Below are positions 32,030 through 42,352 of a DNA stretch of 64,000 bases, one piece after another. Origin of the DNA: Protopterus annectens (taxonomy: Eukaryota > Chordata > Ceratodontiformes > Protopteridae); NCBI RefSeq assembly GCF_019279795.1, contig NC_056732.1, positions 180,103,694 to 180,167,693 on the forward strand, written 5' to 3'. A model generated the notes under the pieces. The model worked only from the letters and a program-made list of their open reading frames with translations. It did not search any database and was not told the origin of the DNA. The stretch's first letter is position 1. Every line of letters starts with the position of its first letter. Made by a program: the position numbers and the translations under genes.

Positions 32030-32203
32030 GGCAAGAAAGACTGAAGAAAATGGCGTCGGCTGGTTCTTTTATACCCGTCGCACTGACGTCAGGGAAGAAG
32101 CGACGCCAGACGCCAGAACTAGACTTTGGAATTCGGCCAACCGAGGACCCGCCTGACGGCAGAACCCATCTGTTATGACTGCAGCTGTATGCACGATGAA
32201 CAT
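32030..32203 (-). repeat. DIRS-A3 right inverted terminal repeat
   Basis: The inverse of the left repeat for about 170 bp, with a different outer edge ending GCACGATGAACAT at 32,203. Immediately inside it lie the gag leader and the hairpin CCCCAACGGGG at 31,922-31,933. Confidence 0.85.
32067..32091 (-). promoter_or_regulatory. DIRS-A3 promoter: CRE-like site and TATA box
   Basis: Minus strand: perfect palindromic TGACGTCA (32,084-32,091), a ten-base gap, then TATAAAA (32,067-32,073). About 30 bp further on is a TTCTTCAGTC initiator-like stretch. The same arrangement recurs in A0a, and with small changes in A5 (58,694-58,720) and A0b. Confidence 0.65.
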
Positions 32204-32775
32204 CTGAGAGAAGACTACGCGACAGAATGTATGAACATCAATATGCTATTAAGAAATGCAAACTTGAGAACGCATTAGCAAAACATCTCTCTTGCCATAA
32301 GGACCACGCTTTCAAATTTACCATCATCGATCAAACTAAAATGTACAGTAGGGGTAGCCCGAGACCTCAAACTTGAGAAACTTGAACTAGCTTGGCAGGT
32401 GAGGTTGAGTGCTTACAGCTACCTGGGGCTGAATGACTCTTGCTCGATCAGTAGTGTTTTGAAACTAAACAGTCTTAAGAGGTGACAATGTATTGTAGTA
32501 TTAACAACACATCCCTAATAGGTGCACGTACACTAACACTTAATGTTCAACTGTCTAGATGTCTCAACTTATTCATACACCAAAATTATGTATTCACACT
32601 TATCCAGTGCAATTTTGTTTAATATATGTAGGCACGTTCTTTGTAACTAGTCCTTCATTTTTTTATTTCTTCTTTTAGGTTACAATTAGACATTGCCCTT
32701 TTAACATGACTGATGTAATTAATGACTACTAACTGATTTTGTTCCATATATAAGGAACTTTCTAATGGTTTTATC

Positions 32776-32826
32776 TATTTCTGAAGAAATCAGCTGTTAG
32801 GCTGACGAAAAGCACTTAAAAATCTG
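32776..32826 (+). ncRNA. Hammerhead-like motif of PLE-A, slightly degraded
   Basis: CTGAAGA (32,781-32,787), stem II TCAGC (32,790-32,794) pairing with GCTGA (32,801-32,805), GAAA (32,807-32,810), then AAGCACTT as a mismatched stem III. T-rich and A-rich flanks could form stem I. One extra C before GAAA and the stem III mismatch suggest decay. Confidence 0.5.
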
Positions 32827-32850
32827 TATTAAGACTTATATTGTTTAAAA

Positions 32851-33424
32851 CTGCATACTTGCTTCCGTTCCTGTTCTTTTGTTTAATAGCATTACTAAAA
32901 TATAGGGAGAAGTTAGGGCTTTAACACTAACCTTTAATTCAGTAGATTACTCCATGTCCACTCCCTGGTTGCATTGCACTTCCAGCCTAAAAAGCAGAAA
33001 GACTGGCCTTGTGGAAAGTGGCGGCCTGCTAATGATTGGACACATCTGGGTGCACCCTTGGAGAGCATGCAAGGAGTTTCATGTCAGGGGTAGACAACAA
33101 TGCCAACAAGTTTTCAGGAACACCCTCTCAAAATACAAATAAGCAGTTGCGGGGGGGGGGGTGCTGTGACAAAACACAGCTTTTAAGCCCTAGCATGAAC
33201 TAGAGCCCCTAATCATCATCATATTGATCATGGCATCCTTGACTTTCCAAGTAAATCCAAATGTGGAAATGGTATTATGGTTGACCACAATGCAATTTTT
33301 CTATTTGGATTTACTTGGGGAAGTCTGGCAAAAGATCATACATCCAAATAAAGGCAAAACACCAGTTAACATATTAAGGAGTCTGGCAGTTAGAGCACAG
33401 GATTAAAGCTCTGAGACACTAATG
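32851..33424. other. Unassigned sequence between PLE-A and L2
   Basis: No recognisable coding. Contains a G11 run at about 33,150 and the hairpin at 33,247-33,318. It does not contain the missing 5' halves of A2 or B1, which a simple nesting model would place here. Confidence 0.4.
33247..33318. repeat. Hairpin with 16-bp perfect arms
   Basis: CCAAGTAAATCCAAAT at 33,247-33,262 and its exact reverse complement at 33,303-33,318, with a 40-bp loop. The arms extend imperfectly outward (GACTTT versus GGAAGTC). This could be a remnant of a small fold-back (MITE-like) element; no target duplication is evident. Confidence 0.55.
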
Positions 33425-33745
33425 ACTTGCTTTTTATTTATTTTATTTTTATTATTTATTTTACATTTGTTGACCGGGCTAGTCTAGCTGGATACATGTC
33501 CTTTTTCAGTAGAGGCCCGGGGAGAAAAGCTCCCATAATTAAGATAAGTATAAGTTTACAAATATATACAAGAAATTACAATAAAAATAAAATCAAACAG
33601 TAATAACATCTAAGTATACAAGCTGTTAGTCTGGTAAAACATTTGTTGAGATGGCCAGATGACATAGATACCTGAGGAGATAGTAGGATGCTGGATAAGG
33701 AATTGTGAGGTAGAAAGGAATTAGATACTTATGGTCCTGTGGGAA

Positions 33746-36700
33746 TTAGTCAGGGTTGGAACATGGGCATAACCATTGAGACTTAAGAAATTCTCTGAGA
33801 TTAGTTTTGAATAGATTGAGTGAGGTCATGAGCCTGAGGTTATTAGGAAGGGAATTCCATTGCTTTCCAATGGAGTTAGCCATAAAGAGCATCGCCGCCC
33901 ATGTTATTTGATTTGATGGTTAATATCTGAATACTGTTTGAGGATCGTAGGCTACTTAAGTTGGTGTAGGGGGTCAGAATTTTGGTCAGTGAGGGGGTTT
34001 TCTCTGGATGATTGATTATTTTGAATGCTTCGGAGAGTTGGTTTAGTTTAAGCAGGTTGGGCAGTTCCAACCATCCAAGTTTTTTGAGGTTGAGGCAGTG
34101 GTGGGTACGGTAGGGTGAAGATGTTACAAATCTGGCAATATGATGGTAGGTGGTAGAGAGGTTATTAAGATCACGTTTGCTGAGGAAAGCTAGTATTGGT
34201 GAGGCATATAGTAGGGTGGAGATGAGATGGGTACGAGCAATGGTTAATTTTGCATGTGGGGTAAGAAAGTTCTTGATTCTGTACATTGACCCAAGTTTCT
34301 TGTTAACTGTCTTAATAGTTTGGGCAATGTGCATGTCGAATTTAAGCTTATGGTCAATAGTGACACCAAGTAGTTTGGTATGGGGGACGGGGTCAATGAT
34401 GGTACCATTAGAGGATTCCACAAAAAAGGTCCTGGAGTTATCAGGTGGTATTTCTTGGGGTAGGGAAGTGGTGGACGTGGGGAAAAATAGAAGTAACTTG
34501 GTTTTAGTCGGGTTGAGTAAAAGTTTCCGGTCAGAGAACCATTGTTCAACTTTGGCAAAACATTGCTGGGTAGCTGATTGGAGATTTTGAAGAGAGATAT
34601 CGGAGCATATCAGGGTTGTGTCATCTGCATATTGAATACAGGTGGCTGCGGGGTTGACTGTGTGCAGATCATTTATGAAAATAGAAAAAAGAAGAGGACC
34701 AAGTATGGAGCCCTGTGGAACACCAATATTGTTTGAGAGCAGATGAGATATATTATTTTGCCATTGTACTGCTTGTTGCCTACCAGCAAGGTAATCCTTA
34801 AACCAGTTTAGGGCCAAGTTGTCAAGATGAAGGGTTTGCAGGGTATATAGTAGTAGTTGGTGGTTAACCATATCGAAAGCTTTCGATAGGTCAAGAGGGC
34901 AGAGGATGTTAGTTTTTTGTTACGGTTACTATTGACTGAGTCTACAAAGGAGAAGAGGGCAGTGGTAGTACTGTGGTGGGGGCGGAAGCCATGCTGAGTT
35001 GTAGACAATAGATTATGGAGGGTAAGGTAGTGTAGGAGTTGTTTGTGAACACACCGTTCCATGATTTTAGCTGATGGAGACAATATTGCGATGGGTCTAT
35101 AGTTAGCTGTTTCTGTGGAGGAGCCTCCCTTGTGAAGTGGAATGATGTATGAAATTTTCCAAATGGGGGGAACAGTGGCTTCAGTAATGGATCTATTAAT
35201 CAGGATTGATACAGGATAGGCAATGACATCCGACGATATTTGAAGGTATTCCGCTGGGAGGTGATCGGCCGCTAGGGTGGTCGGTTTCAGTTTTTTTAAT
35301 AGGGTACGAATGTAGGAGGTAGAAACTGGTTGTAATTTGAAGGAGAGAGAAGCTGTGTCATCAGGAGGAGTTAAGGAGGGGGAAGAGGTGGGTAGTTGAT
35401 TGGCTAAGGATTGGATGGTCTCAGTAAAAAAAGTGTTGAAGGTATTGGCTACTACTTCTGGTTCTTGACCAGTAAGATTCTCAGGGGTTGGGGTAGTTGT
35501 TTTACCAGGATGGAGGAGGTTATTAAAACCAGCCCAGAACTTTTTAGGGTTAGTCTGATGTTTGTCCTGGAGGTGACAGAAGTACTGTTTTTTATCTCGA
35601 GTTATGTCAGTTTTCGTGGAGTTTCTAAGCTGCTGAAATATTATACGGTCTAGGGGAGTTTTGGTAGCTCTCCATTTGTGCCAAGCCTGGTCACGGAGTT
35701 TGATTTTTGCTTTGGTTTCTTTTGTTAACCAGGGAGCAATGCGGTCTTTGGCTCTAATTAGTCTATTAGGGGCATGAGAGTGGAGAATGTTTAAGAATGT
35801 GTCATTAAAGTATGACACGCTCTCGGCAAGGGGAAGAGTATTTAGGATAGACCAATTGCAGGATTTAAGTTCCGCAAGGAATAGTTCTGGGTTGAAGTTT
35901 TTCTTATTTCTAACAAGTTTGTATAAGGGTGGGTTGGTGCAAGAAAGTTTGTGCTTTAAAATGTAAGTGACAAGGTGGTCGCTAAGGTCGTTAGGGAGGG
36001 TTACCAGTGGCATAGTTGATTGGATCTTTATTAGTGAGAATCCAGTCAATCGTGCTCTCTTTTTGCTGAGTATTACCAATTCTAGTGGGAGATGTAATAT
36101 TTTGGGAGAAGCCATGTAGGTTGATAAGATAGGGATTTGACTTAGTGGAGCAGTGGGACCAGTCAATGTTGAAGTCCCCTAGAACTATGGTTTCTTGAGG
36201 GCAGTTAGTTGCTAACCAACTTAAAGTTTGTTCAAGGTTTTCATGGTTCTTCCCTGGCGGAATATAGATTACTACAAGATTGATACATTTTTGGGTGTTA
36301 ATACAAATCTTAAGTGAAATAAGTTCTAAGTTACAGACCTGGGGAGGATGCAAAGGGTTCATAGTGATGTTAAACGTGTTCTTAAACATGACAGCTATTC
36401 CTCCACCTCTTTTGGTTGTCCGATCCCTCCTTAAGATATTATAGCCAGGTGGGAGAATTTCTTCATCCTTTGTGGCAGGTTTGAGCCATGTTTCTGATAA
36501 GCACATGATGTCTGGGGAGTGTGTAGCTATTATAGCATGTAGGCTATGTATTTTGTTGTTAATACTTCTCAAGTTGAGGTGAAAGATGAGGAGGGAGTTA
36601 GTGGGTCTTTGGGGTAATGTTGGGGTGACAACAACACGATTGGTGTTAGGGCCTGGATTCGGGTGAATACCACCATACTGGGTTATACAGAGTTTTAGGT

Positions 36701-36980
36701 GCTCTAGGAATCTTTGGAGTTTGACCAGTAATTTGAGGTGGTATTTATTTTTGGTTGGGCTAGGGTAGTGAAGGGTTAGATGAGTTTTAAAGAGACCTTG
36801 TGTTTTTGCAGGGTGGAGAGTGGATGAAATGGTGTTTGGGGAAAGGTGAGTGTATGGGGTAGTGTGAGCCTTGGGAAAGGAGATTTTTAAGAGTGATTGT
36901 TGTTCATACCTTGTTAAAAGGTATGGGATAAGAAGAAGTAAAGTTAGTGAGAAGATGAAAGAATACATAGTTTTGACCAT
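33746..36980 (-). pseudogene. L2 ORF2: endonuclease and reverse transcriptase
   Basis: Three overlapping frames. 36,980-35,991: an N-terminal hydrophobic stretch (MYSFIFSLTLLLLIPYLL), then QYGGIHPNPGP, then the AP endonuclease: FHLNLRSINNK, CLSETWLKP, GGGIAVMFK, IVLGDFNIDW. 36,166-34,808: endonuclease end and RT fingers (PPIWKISYIIPLHKGGS, TANYRPIAILSP, GFRPHHST). 34,871-33,876: RT palm with GVPQGSILGPLLFSIFINDL and catalytic CIQYADDTTLI, then thumb. A last shift near 33,880 moves to the natural C-terminus, stopping at 33,746-33,748. Few lesions; catalytic residues intact. Confidence 0.85.
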
Positions 36981-37029
36981 GTCGGTGAAAGAGAGGTAGC
37001 TAGTGGGCTGGGATGATAGGAGGGGTTTC

Positions 37030-38756
37030 TAAATTTTCAGGGAGTTGTCTAGGAGTGAGGGAGGAGGAGCTGTAAATTGGAGGACAGCCGTAATTGGGAG
37101 GAAGAGAGGGTGGGAAGGGCAAGATATCACTATAAATTTAGGGATAGTGGGGGCGGGTGGGATAAGGGGGCAGGGTGGGGCGCGAAGCGAGCCCGAGCGC
37201 AGCGAGGGCGAAGCGGAGCGGGGAAATACCTGCCCAGAGTTTGCAGGGCCTTAGAGGCAGCCAGATGCAAGTCTGTGGGTTAGGTGCAGGATAGGACTTT
37301 CTTGGATGCAAGGACCTGAAGACTTGGCAGGCTAGTGTATGGCTGCCAGTAGATTTGAGGTCCTGTTTAATTTCCTGCCTCCTAAACTTTATTCTGTTTA
37401 GCTTCACTGTAATTATTGGTATTTCCTTAACAGAAGAGTCCTTAACAAGATGGGAAGTTCAGGGTCCGTGCATTCGCACCGTCAATGCCAAGAACCGGAG
37501 AGCCACGCAGTGTAGTATAGAGGGGGGGGGGTTTCCTGGAATGAGAGAAAGGAGAGATACAATTTTAAAGACACGTTGCATGTAGTCGCTAGCCTGTGTT
37601 AAGCAGCAGGTTGTTATTTCTAGAGTTAGGTAAAGGTAGGCAGTAGGGGAGAGGTATAAAATCAGTTTGCAGTTCCTTCTACAATAAACTTCACTTTACG
37701 CTATGCACAGTACAATGGTGTTAGCTACTTTGATCAGTTGAAACAGTGGAAAGCAAGCAAGTACAGCCAGTTTTGCTAGTTCCGAAAGTGATAAACACTA
37801 GTATCTCACACAGTACACACTAACACAATGTTTAAGCACAATGCGGCCCCGAGTAAACACTGCTTGTAGATGTTAGGGCTAGTTTAAACTAAAGAGCCTA
37901 TAACAGCTCCAACACTACCAGAAACAGAAACAATCCAGTGCAGGTTAAAACACACTACAATACAGCACAGGGTAGAACACAGATTTCATATGTTAAAAAG
38001 CAGTTGTAATCTTATAGCGCCTATAACAAACACCAACACTACTATAATCATTACAGTGCAGGGTGAAACACAATTAACTGATCACAAACAGTAGTTTGAG
38101 ACTGTAGCGCCAATAACAGGACCACGCTACCATAAACAGTACATTGCAGAGTAAAGCACAGTTTTCATTAGAGCGTAGGATAGTCAGCCGCCCTTTTAGT
38201 GAGGCGACTCAAATACAAACTTCAAAGGATGATACAGAGGGTAAAATAAGATCAAACTAGTTCTGTTGAATGTACCTTGCGATGAGGCGTCCGGGCGTCC
38301 GATCCGAGAGAAAGAACAGTTCCAGCAAGTCTAAAAGTAAAAATGGCGGAGTCTGGCGGGGAATATGAAAACTCCCTGACGTCAATGATACCTGCCCAGA
38401 GTTTGCAGGGCCTTAGAGGCAGCCAGATGCAAGTCTGTGGGTTAGGTGCAGGATAGGACTTTCTTGGATGCAAGGACCTGAAAGACTTGGCAGGCTAGTG
38501 TATGGCTGCCAGTAGATTTGAGGTCCTGTTTAATTTCCTGCCTCCTAAACTTTATTCTGTTTAGCTTCACTGTAATTATTGGTATTTCCTTAACAGAAGA
38601 GTCCTTAACAAGATGGGAAGTTCAGGGTCCGTGCATTCGCACCGTCAATGCCAAGAACCGGAGAGCCACGCAGTATAGAGGGGGGGGGGGTTCCTTGCGA
38701 TGAGGCGTCCGGGCGTCCGATCCGAGAGATAGAACAGTTCCAGCAAGTCTAAAAGC
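37030..38756 (-). repeat. Repeated 5' region of the L2 element
   Basis: A block of about 290 bp (TACCTGCCCAGAGTTTGCAG onward) occurs at about 37,228 and again at about 38,390. A 62-bp block containing GATGAGGCGTCCGGGCGTCC occurs at 38,274 and 38,694. Between them lie three or more degenerate units of about 110 bp with CCTATAACA...CACTACC...AGTGCAGG. A CpG-rich stretch is at 37,175-37,220. Treated as the LINE 5' promoter region because it directly precedes the endonuclease frame; this link is inferred. Confidence 0.6.
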
Positions 38757-39899
38757 ACTTTTTGTAGTCACAGATGCAGTGTTTTTGATTCCTTTAACCT
38801 GCATTTACTAGCTGTGTGACTAAGCAAGTTACTTAACTACACAGTACCCCTGGATCACCCCTGAAATGAGATACATGTCCAGTTAGAATTATTCTGTTAA
38901 CAAACGTTTAAAAACAAAATAAACAAGAAAAAAAATTACTATATGAAGCTCCAAGCTAAGACATGGTAGTAACATTATAATCCTGCAAAGAACTGATACT
39001 TTCGTCACAACAAATTTTTCACAACAAATTTTTCACAAATGTAACAAAGTGCCTGCTTTAAAGATGAGGAGCAAAGAAACCCCAAATGAAAGAAACCAAC
39101 CCAAAACTACAAATGAGACTGGCACTTTGGTTGGTCAAACAAATAGAGCAGCGCCAAAACAATAAATCTGACAAGTCTTAATTACTGCACAGTTCATGTT
39201 TAGGTAAGACCAGATGGTAATAAAGCCTTGCAAGTGCAGCAGCATGTTACATGAGCCATGCTCAATCCAATCTTGTAAATGGCCATAAGGATTAAACAGA
39301 CAGCAAACATTGCTAAAATCTGATGCTGTAACAGTTGCAGAATACATACTGCAATAGCCATGAAAGCAACAACCCATAACAGACTGGGCCTATAAATTCA
39401 CAAATCAAGTTTAAAACTAGAAGTCTGTGCCCAATCAGGCAACACAATCCAAGAAATATAAAAAAATACTTGGTTAGTCCACGTCTTGGGTTTCTAGGCA
39501 AAAACAGCTTTAAAACATTGGGCATTACCATAACATCACTCCAAGATAAAAAAACCCACAAAGATCCAGTTAAGACTTTAGAGCTCTCACCCTTACAAGT
39601 AATATGTGATTTGTAAAAGTAAAAGGACTTCAACTATAGTCCATCAGAATTACAGGTCAGAATTGGACTGTCTAAAAGTAAATTGCCAGATCACTCTCAC
39701 ACCCTCACACACACCCTTACTGTAAAAGACTGTTCATGAAATTGCACTGCATTTATTACAAAGATAAATGCTGCAGTAACCTTCATGGCTAGGAAAGGTA
39801 CTAAAACCACAGACCTGGTTAGAGATCTAGCGTGGAGGAGCACAAATACCCTACTCAACTGTAGTAACAAAACCTGTTCAAGTTCATGTATAATCACAT
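38757..39899. other. Unassigned sequence, probably host intron
   Basis: No coding similarity found on either strand, including for missing ITGB1 exons. Short direct repeats (CACAACAAATTTTT) occur near 39,005. A MIR/CORE-SINE-like scrap is at 38,795-38,880. Confidence 0.4.
38795..38880 (+). mobile_element. MIR/CORE-SINE-like fragment
   Basis: TACTAGCTGTGTGACTAAGC followed by AAGTTACTTAAC resembles the conserved central region of MIR-type SINEs, which read TAGCTGTGTGACCTTGG...AAGTTACTTAAC. Only about 60-80 bp is recognisable and no tRNA head is visible. Confidence 0.45.
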
Positions 39900-40287
39900 C
39901 CTAAAAAGTTACTGAAGTCTAGGTTGGTGCTTCACAAATACTAGTGATGAGACATTTTTAAGGCAGCTGTGGTAGCGGTTTTCCTTGTACTGCACTTTAA
40001 CTTGTTCCTACAAACCTCAGCTGTAGTCGTCAGCAGAAAGCATTACAGTCAAGTTGGAAAGAAAGCTTGATACCAATCTGCTGTACTTAACTGGTAAAAA
40101 AGACAGTTCTGTTTTTGTCCGATACCTTTTGAGATCTTTTGTCCATCAGTGCAGTATCTCTGCTTTGTGGACATTCATCACATGCGAGAGCATCTCTCAT
40201 CTGGTTTCAGGCTTAGGGTAGAAGACAAAGCTGGATAGCTTGGTTTAAAAAGTCAGTTTTAAGCATGCTCTGGCCCCAAAGAACAGA

Positions 40288-40490
40288 AAGGTTGTGTAAA
40301 AACCTACCATAACCATAGATGTCCTTCTCTTCTATGTTGCAGTATTCTACTAGTGGGTTTACCCTTCTTTTGATCAGCTTGTCCGGCCAGGTTTCCAAAG
40401 CTTTTCCAGTCCCTCTTGGTGCATCGGACATCTGTCGTGGAGACATGTACATGGGCCATAAAGGTGACATCGCTACGCACCAGCCCTCAG
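40288..40490 (+). repeat. DIRS-B2 left inverted terminal repeat
   Basis: Inverse of 62,724-62,889 in the section GATCAGCTTGTCCGGCCAGG through CAGCCCTCAG. Uninterrupted here, it shows what the B1 left region looked like before A1. Confidence 0.8.
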
Positions 40491-40591
40491 AACCTAAAAT
40501 AAAGCCCCAGCTGGAGCCAGTCCTGAGGGACACAGCTTGTCCCTGAGCCGGGTAGACCAAGTGCAAGGTTAAGAGGGGATGGTGGGAGGAA

Positions 40592-40693
40592 AGGAATACT
40601 GCAACATGAAAGAGAAGGACATCTATGGTTATGGTAAGTTTTTACACAACTTTCCTATGTCCTATTCCAATGCTGCAGTATTCTACTAGTGGG
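40592..40693. repeat. DIRS-B2 internal complementary region
   Basis: AGAAGGACATCTATGGTTATG...TTTTTACACAACTTT, complement of the left edge, is followed by CCTATGTCCTATTCCAATG, complement of the right edge region at 62,870-62,889. Confidence 0.75.
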
Positions 40694-40709
40694 TGAATAT
40701 CAAAGCTCA

Positions 40710-41760
40710 CTAAAGGTTGTGGGGTTGTCTGGTAGAGGACTCCAGGAATCCATGCAGGATAGCCCTGGTAAAACCTGCCCTGGCTCTGGAAATATGGTCC
40801 AGTTTATAGTGCCTGGTGAAGGTGTGCACAGAGGACCAAGTTGCTGCTTCTAGAATGGAGTTAGTGTCCAGGGCTTTGAAAAAGGCCCCAGAAGAGGCCA
40901 TAGCTCTTGTGGAGTGGGCCCTGACATTGCCTGAAAGTGTCTTCTCATGGTGTGTGTAACAAAAGGAGATAGCCTTGGCAATCCAGGCTGAAATGGTCTG
41001 TTTGCCCACTGCTTTCCCCAGAGTCCTGGGATAGGAGACAGTTGGTCTGATTTTAGGAAAGGTTTAGTTTTATGCATATAGACTCAGAGTTGTCTGTGGA
41101 CATCCAGGGAATGAATGAGTCTCACTATCTCCCTGTGGGTTAGGGAAGAAGGTAGGAAAGATGGACAGCCTGATTCAAGGAAAGGTCGTTGACCACCTTT
41201 GTGGATGAAGGAAGGGTTTATCCGTAGGGTGACCCTGTCCATATGGCAAACCAGGAAAGCCGGGGTAGCCATAAAGGCTTGAAGTTCTGAGACCCTCCTG
41301 ACTGAGGTGAAAGCTACTAGCAGGACTGTTTTCCACATGCAAAACTTTAAGGCAGCCTCGTCAGCTGGTTCAAAGGGTGGTAAAGTGACTTTCTAGCACA
41401 TAATTAATATCCCAGGAAGGAGGGGATGGTTTCCCTGAAGGTCTTAGGTGCAGCTCCCCCTTCAGGAAGGGTTTGTCTGGTAATCTGGATGCCAGCGGAG
41501 GGTCCATAGGCAGGCAGGCAGAAGTGGCAGACAGGTGTGCTTTTAAAGAGTATAACAAACTGGTCTTCAGGAGTTCAGACAGGACAGAATCAGAGGCAAG
41601 TCGCTGTCCAGTGGCTCCATCTGTCTTTTATAGCACCAGAAGGAAAACCTTTTCCATTTGGTGAGAGAAGACTTTCTTGTGTTGGGTTTCCTGGCCTCCT
41701 GCAGGACTGAATTTACATCCTCGTTGTACAGGTGTCAGAAGGGAATCAGAATCCTATCCG
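40710..41760 (-). pseudogene. DIRS-B2 tyrosine recombinase, broken
   Basis: Frames at 41,338-41,084 (VAFTSVRRVSELQAFMA, Arg I block) and 41,009-40,710 (SAWIAKAISFCYTHH, HSTRAMASSGAFF, EAATWSS, HTFTRHYKLDH). All catalytic residues are visible. Shifts fall near 41,060 and 41,380, and the N-terminal region (41,400-41,760) is degenerate. Confidence 0.75.
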
Positions 41761-41997
41761 CCACAGGGAGAGGTGCAGAGACTGCCACTGGGGGTGTATC
41801 TGTGTCCCCTTGTGCTGTGGAGTAGGTCCACTGAGGGGGGTATAACTTGTGGTGATTGCCTTTGGACAGATGAAGTAGGAGGGACCCAGTGCTGCCTTGG
41901 CCAATAGGGAGTCACCAGCAAGATTATTTGAGGAGTCCTGCTGAACTTTCAGTAGGACCCTCTGGATCAGAGGGAAAAGGGGGGGGGCATACTGGAA

Positions 41998-42214
41998 AGT
42001 ACAGTTGTGTACGCTTACCATAAATGTAGATGTTAGACTGTATTAACTGTTGCAGCCATCACACTTGGGTTATCCTGCCAGGGGTAGCCCTCAGTCGGCC
42101 TGAATACTAGAGGCTTAGTATTTCTGTGTCAGGTGCTGTCGCTCCAGGACTGATGTCAGGTCGTCAGTGGTATAAAATCAGGCAGCCAACGCCATTAAAT
42201 CAGTTTTTCTTGCC
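41998..42214 (+). repeat. DIRS-A4 left inverted terminal repeat
   Basis: AGTACAGTTGTGTACGCTTACC edge and inward TATAAAA at 42,171-42,177. It pairs with 59,303-59,445. Confidence 0.75.
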
Positions 42215-42352
42215 CCAACTGTCAAGAGACCCCAAACAGAGAGCTAGCTTATGGTGGAAAAACACCACCAGTAGAAAGTAAATAACAAAAATTCCCTGCA
42301 AGGAGAGAGGGAGAGAGAGAGGAGACAAGGGGGATGGAGGGTGGGAAACCAA

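Larger units (their letters stand above)
24168..32203 (-). mobile_element. DIRS-A3: complete-length family-A DIRS, split by PLE-B
   Basis: 8.04 kb overall and about 5.53 kb without PLE-B, agreeing with A1 (5.54 kb). Has left repeat, ICR, YR, RT/RNase H, gag (split) and right repeat. Both outer edges are set exactly by the interrupted Penelope frame. Each gene has only one or a few lesions, so it was probably young when PLE-B hit it. Confidence 0.9.
23760..32376 (+). pseudogene. PLE-A protein C-terminus (RT tail and GIY-YIG endonuclease), interrupted
   Basis: Left piece: KNWELFKMYPNVYQK, VTFRRGKNLKTLL, CLNCKSVVVNSF, LYKLKGRLNC and FYIGK, the linker and first half of a GIY-YIG nuclease as in PLE-B. 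A TAA lies at 24,020. After A3, the frame 32,206-32,376 continues ERRLRDRMYEHQYAIKKC, ALAKHLSCHKDHAFKF and ends at TGA 32,374-32,376. The catalytic Arg/Glu-containing R...YEH helix is on the right piece, so the break falls between the YIG and the R-helix. Confidence 0.8.
23673..32850 (+). mobile_element. PLE-A: Penelope-like element split by DIRS-A3
   Basis: Left part 23,673-24,167 and right part 32,204 to about 32,850, separated by A3. Coding (RT C-terminal region and GIY-YIG endonuclease) is on the plus strand, with a hammerhead-like motif in the 3' region (32,776-32,826). The 5' end is truncated and preceded by an inverted piece of itself (23,673-23,760), a known outcome of Penelope integration. 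It lies across A2. The 3' boundary is uncertain. Confidence 0.75.
33425..38756 (-). mobile_element. L2-clade LINE with repeated 5' region
   Basis: Minus strand: repeated 5' region (about 37,030-38,756), ORF2 (36,980-33,746), 3' UTR, and a TTTATT-type simple tail at 33,430-33,465. The endonuclease-RT order, the QYADD motif and the C-terminal WNSLPNNLRLMTSLNLFKTN block fit the L2/CR1 group. Close to full length. The exact 5' limit is uncertain. Confidence 0.8.

Noticed and set aside
37175-37220. CpG-island promoter of a host gene
   Set aside because: Very short, embedded in repeated sequence upstream of a LINE; no first exon nearby.
38757-39899. Additional ITGB1 exons
   Set aside because: I looked on the minus strand for the adjacent beta-I domain exon (YLMDLSYS-type motif) and found nothing recognisable.
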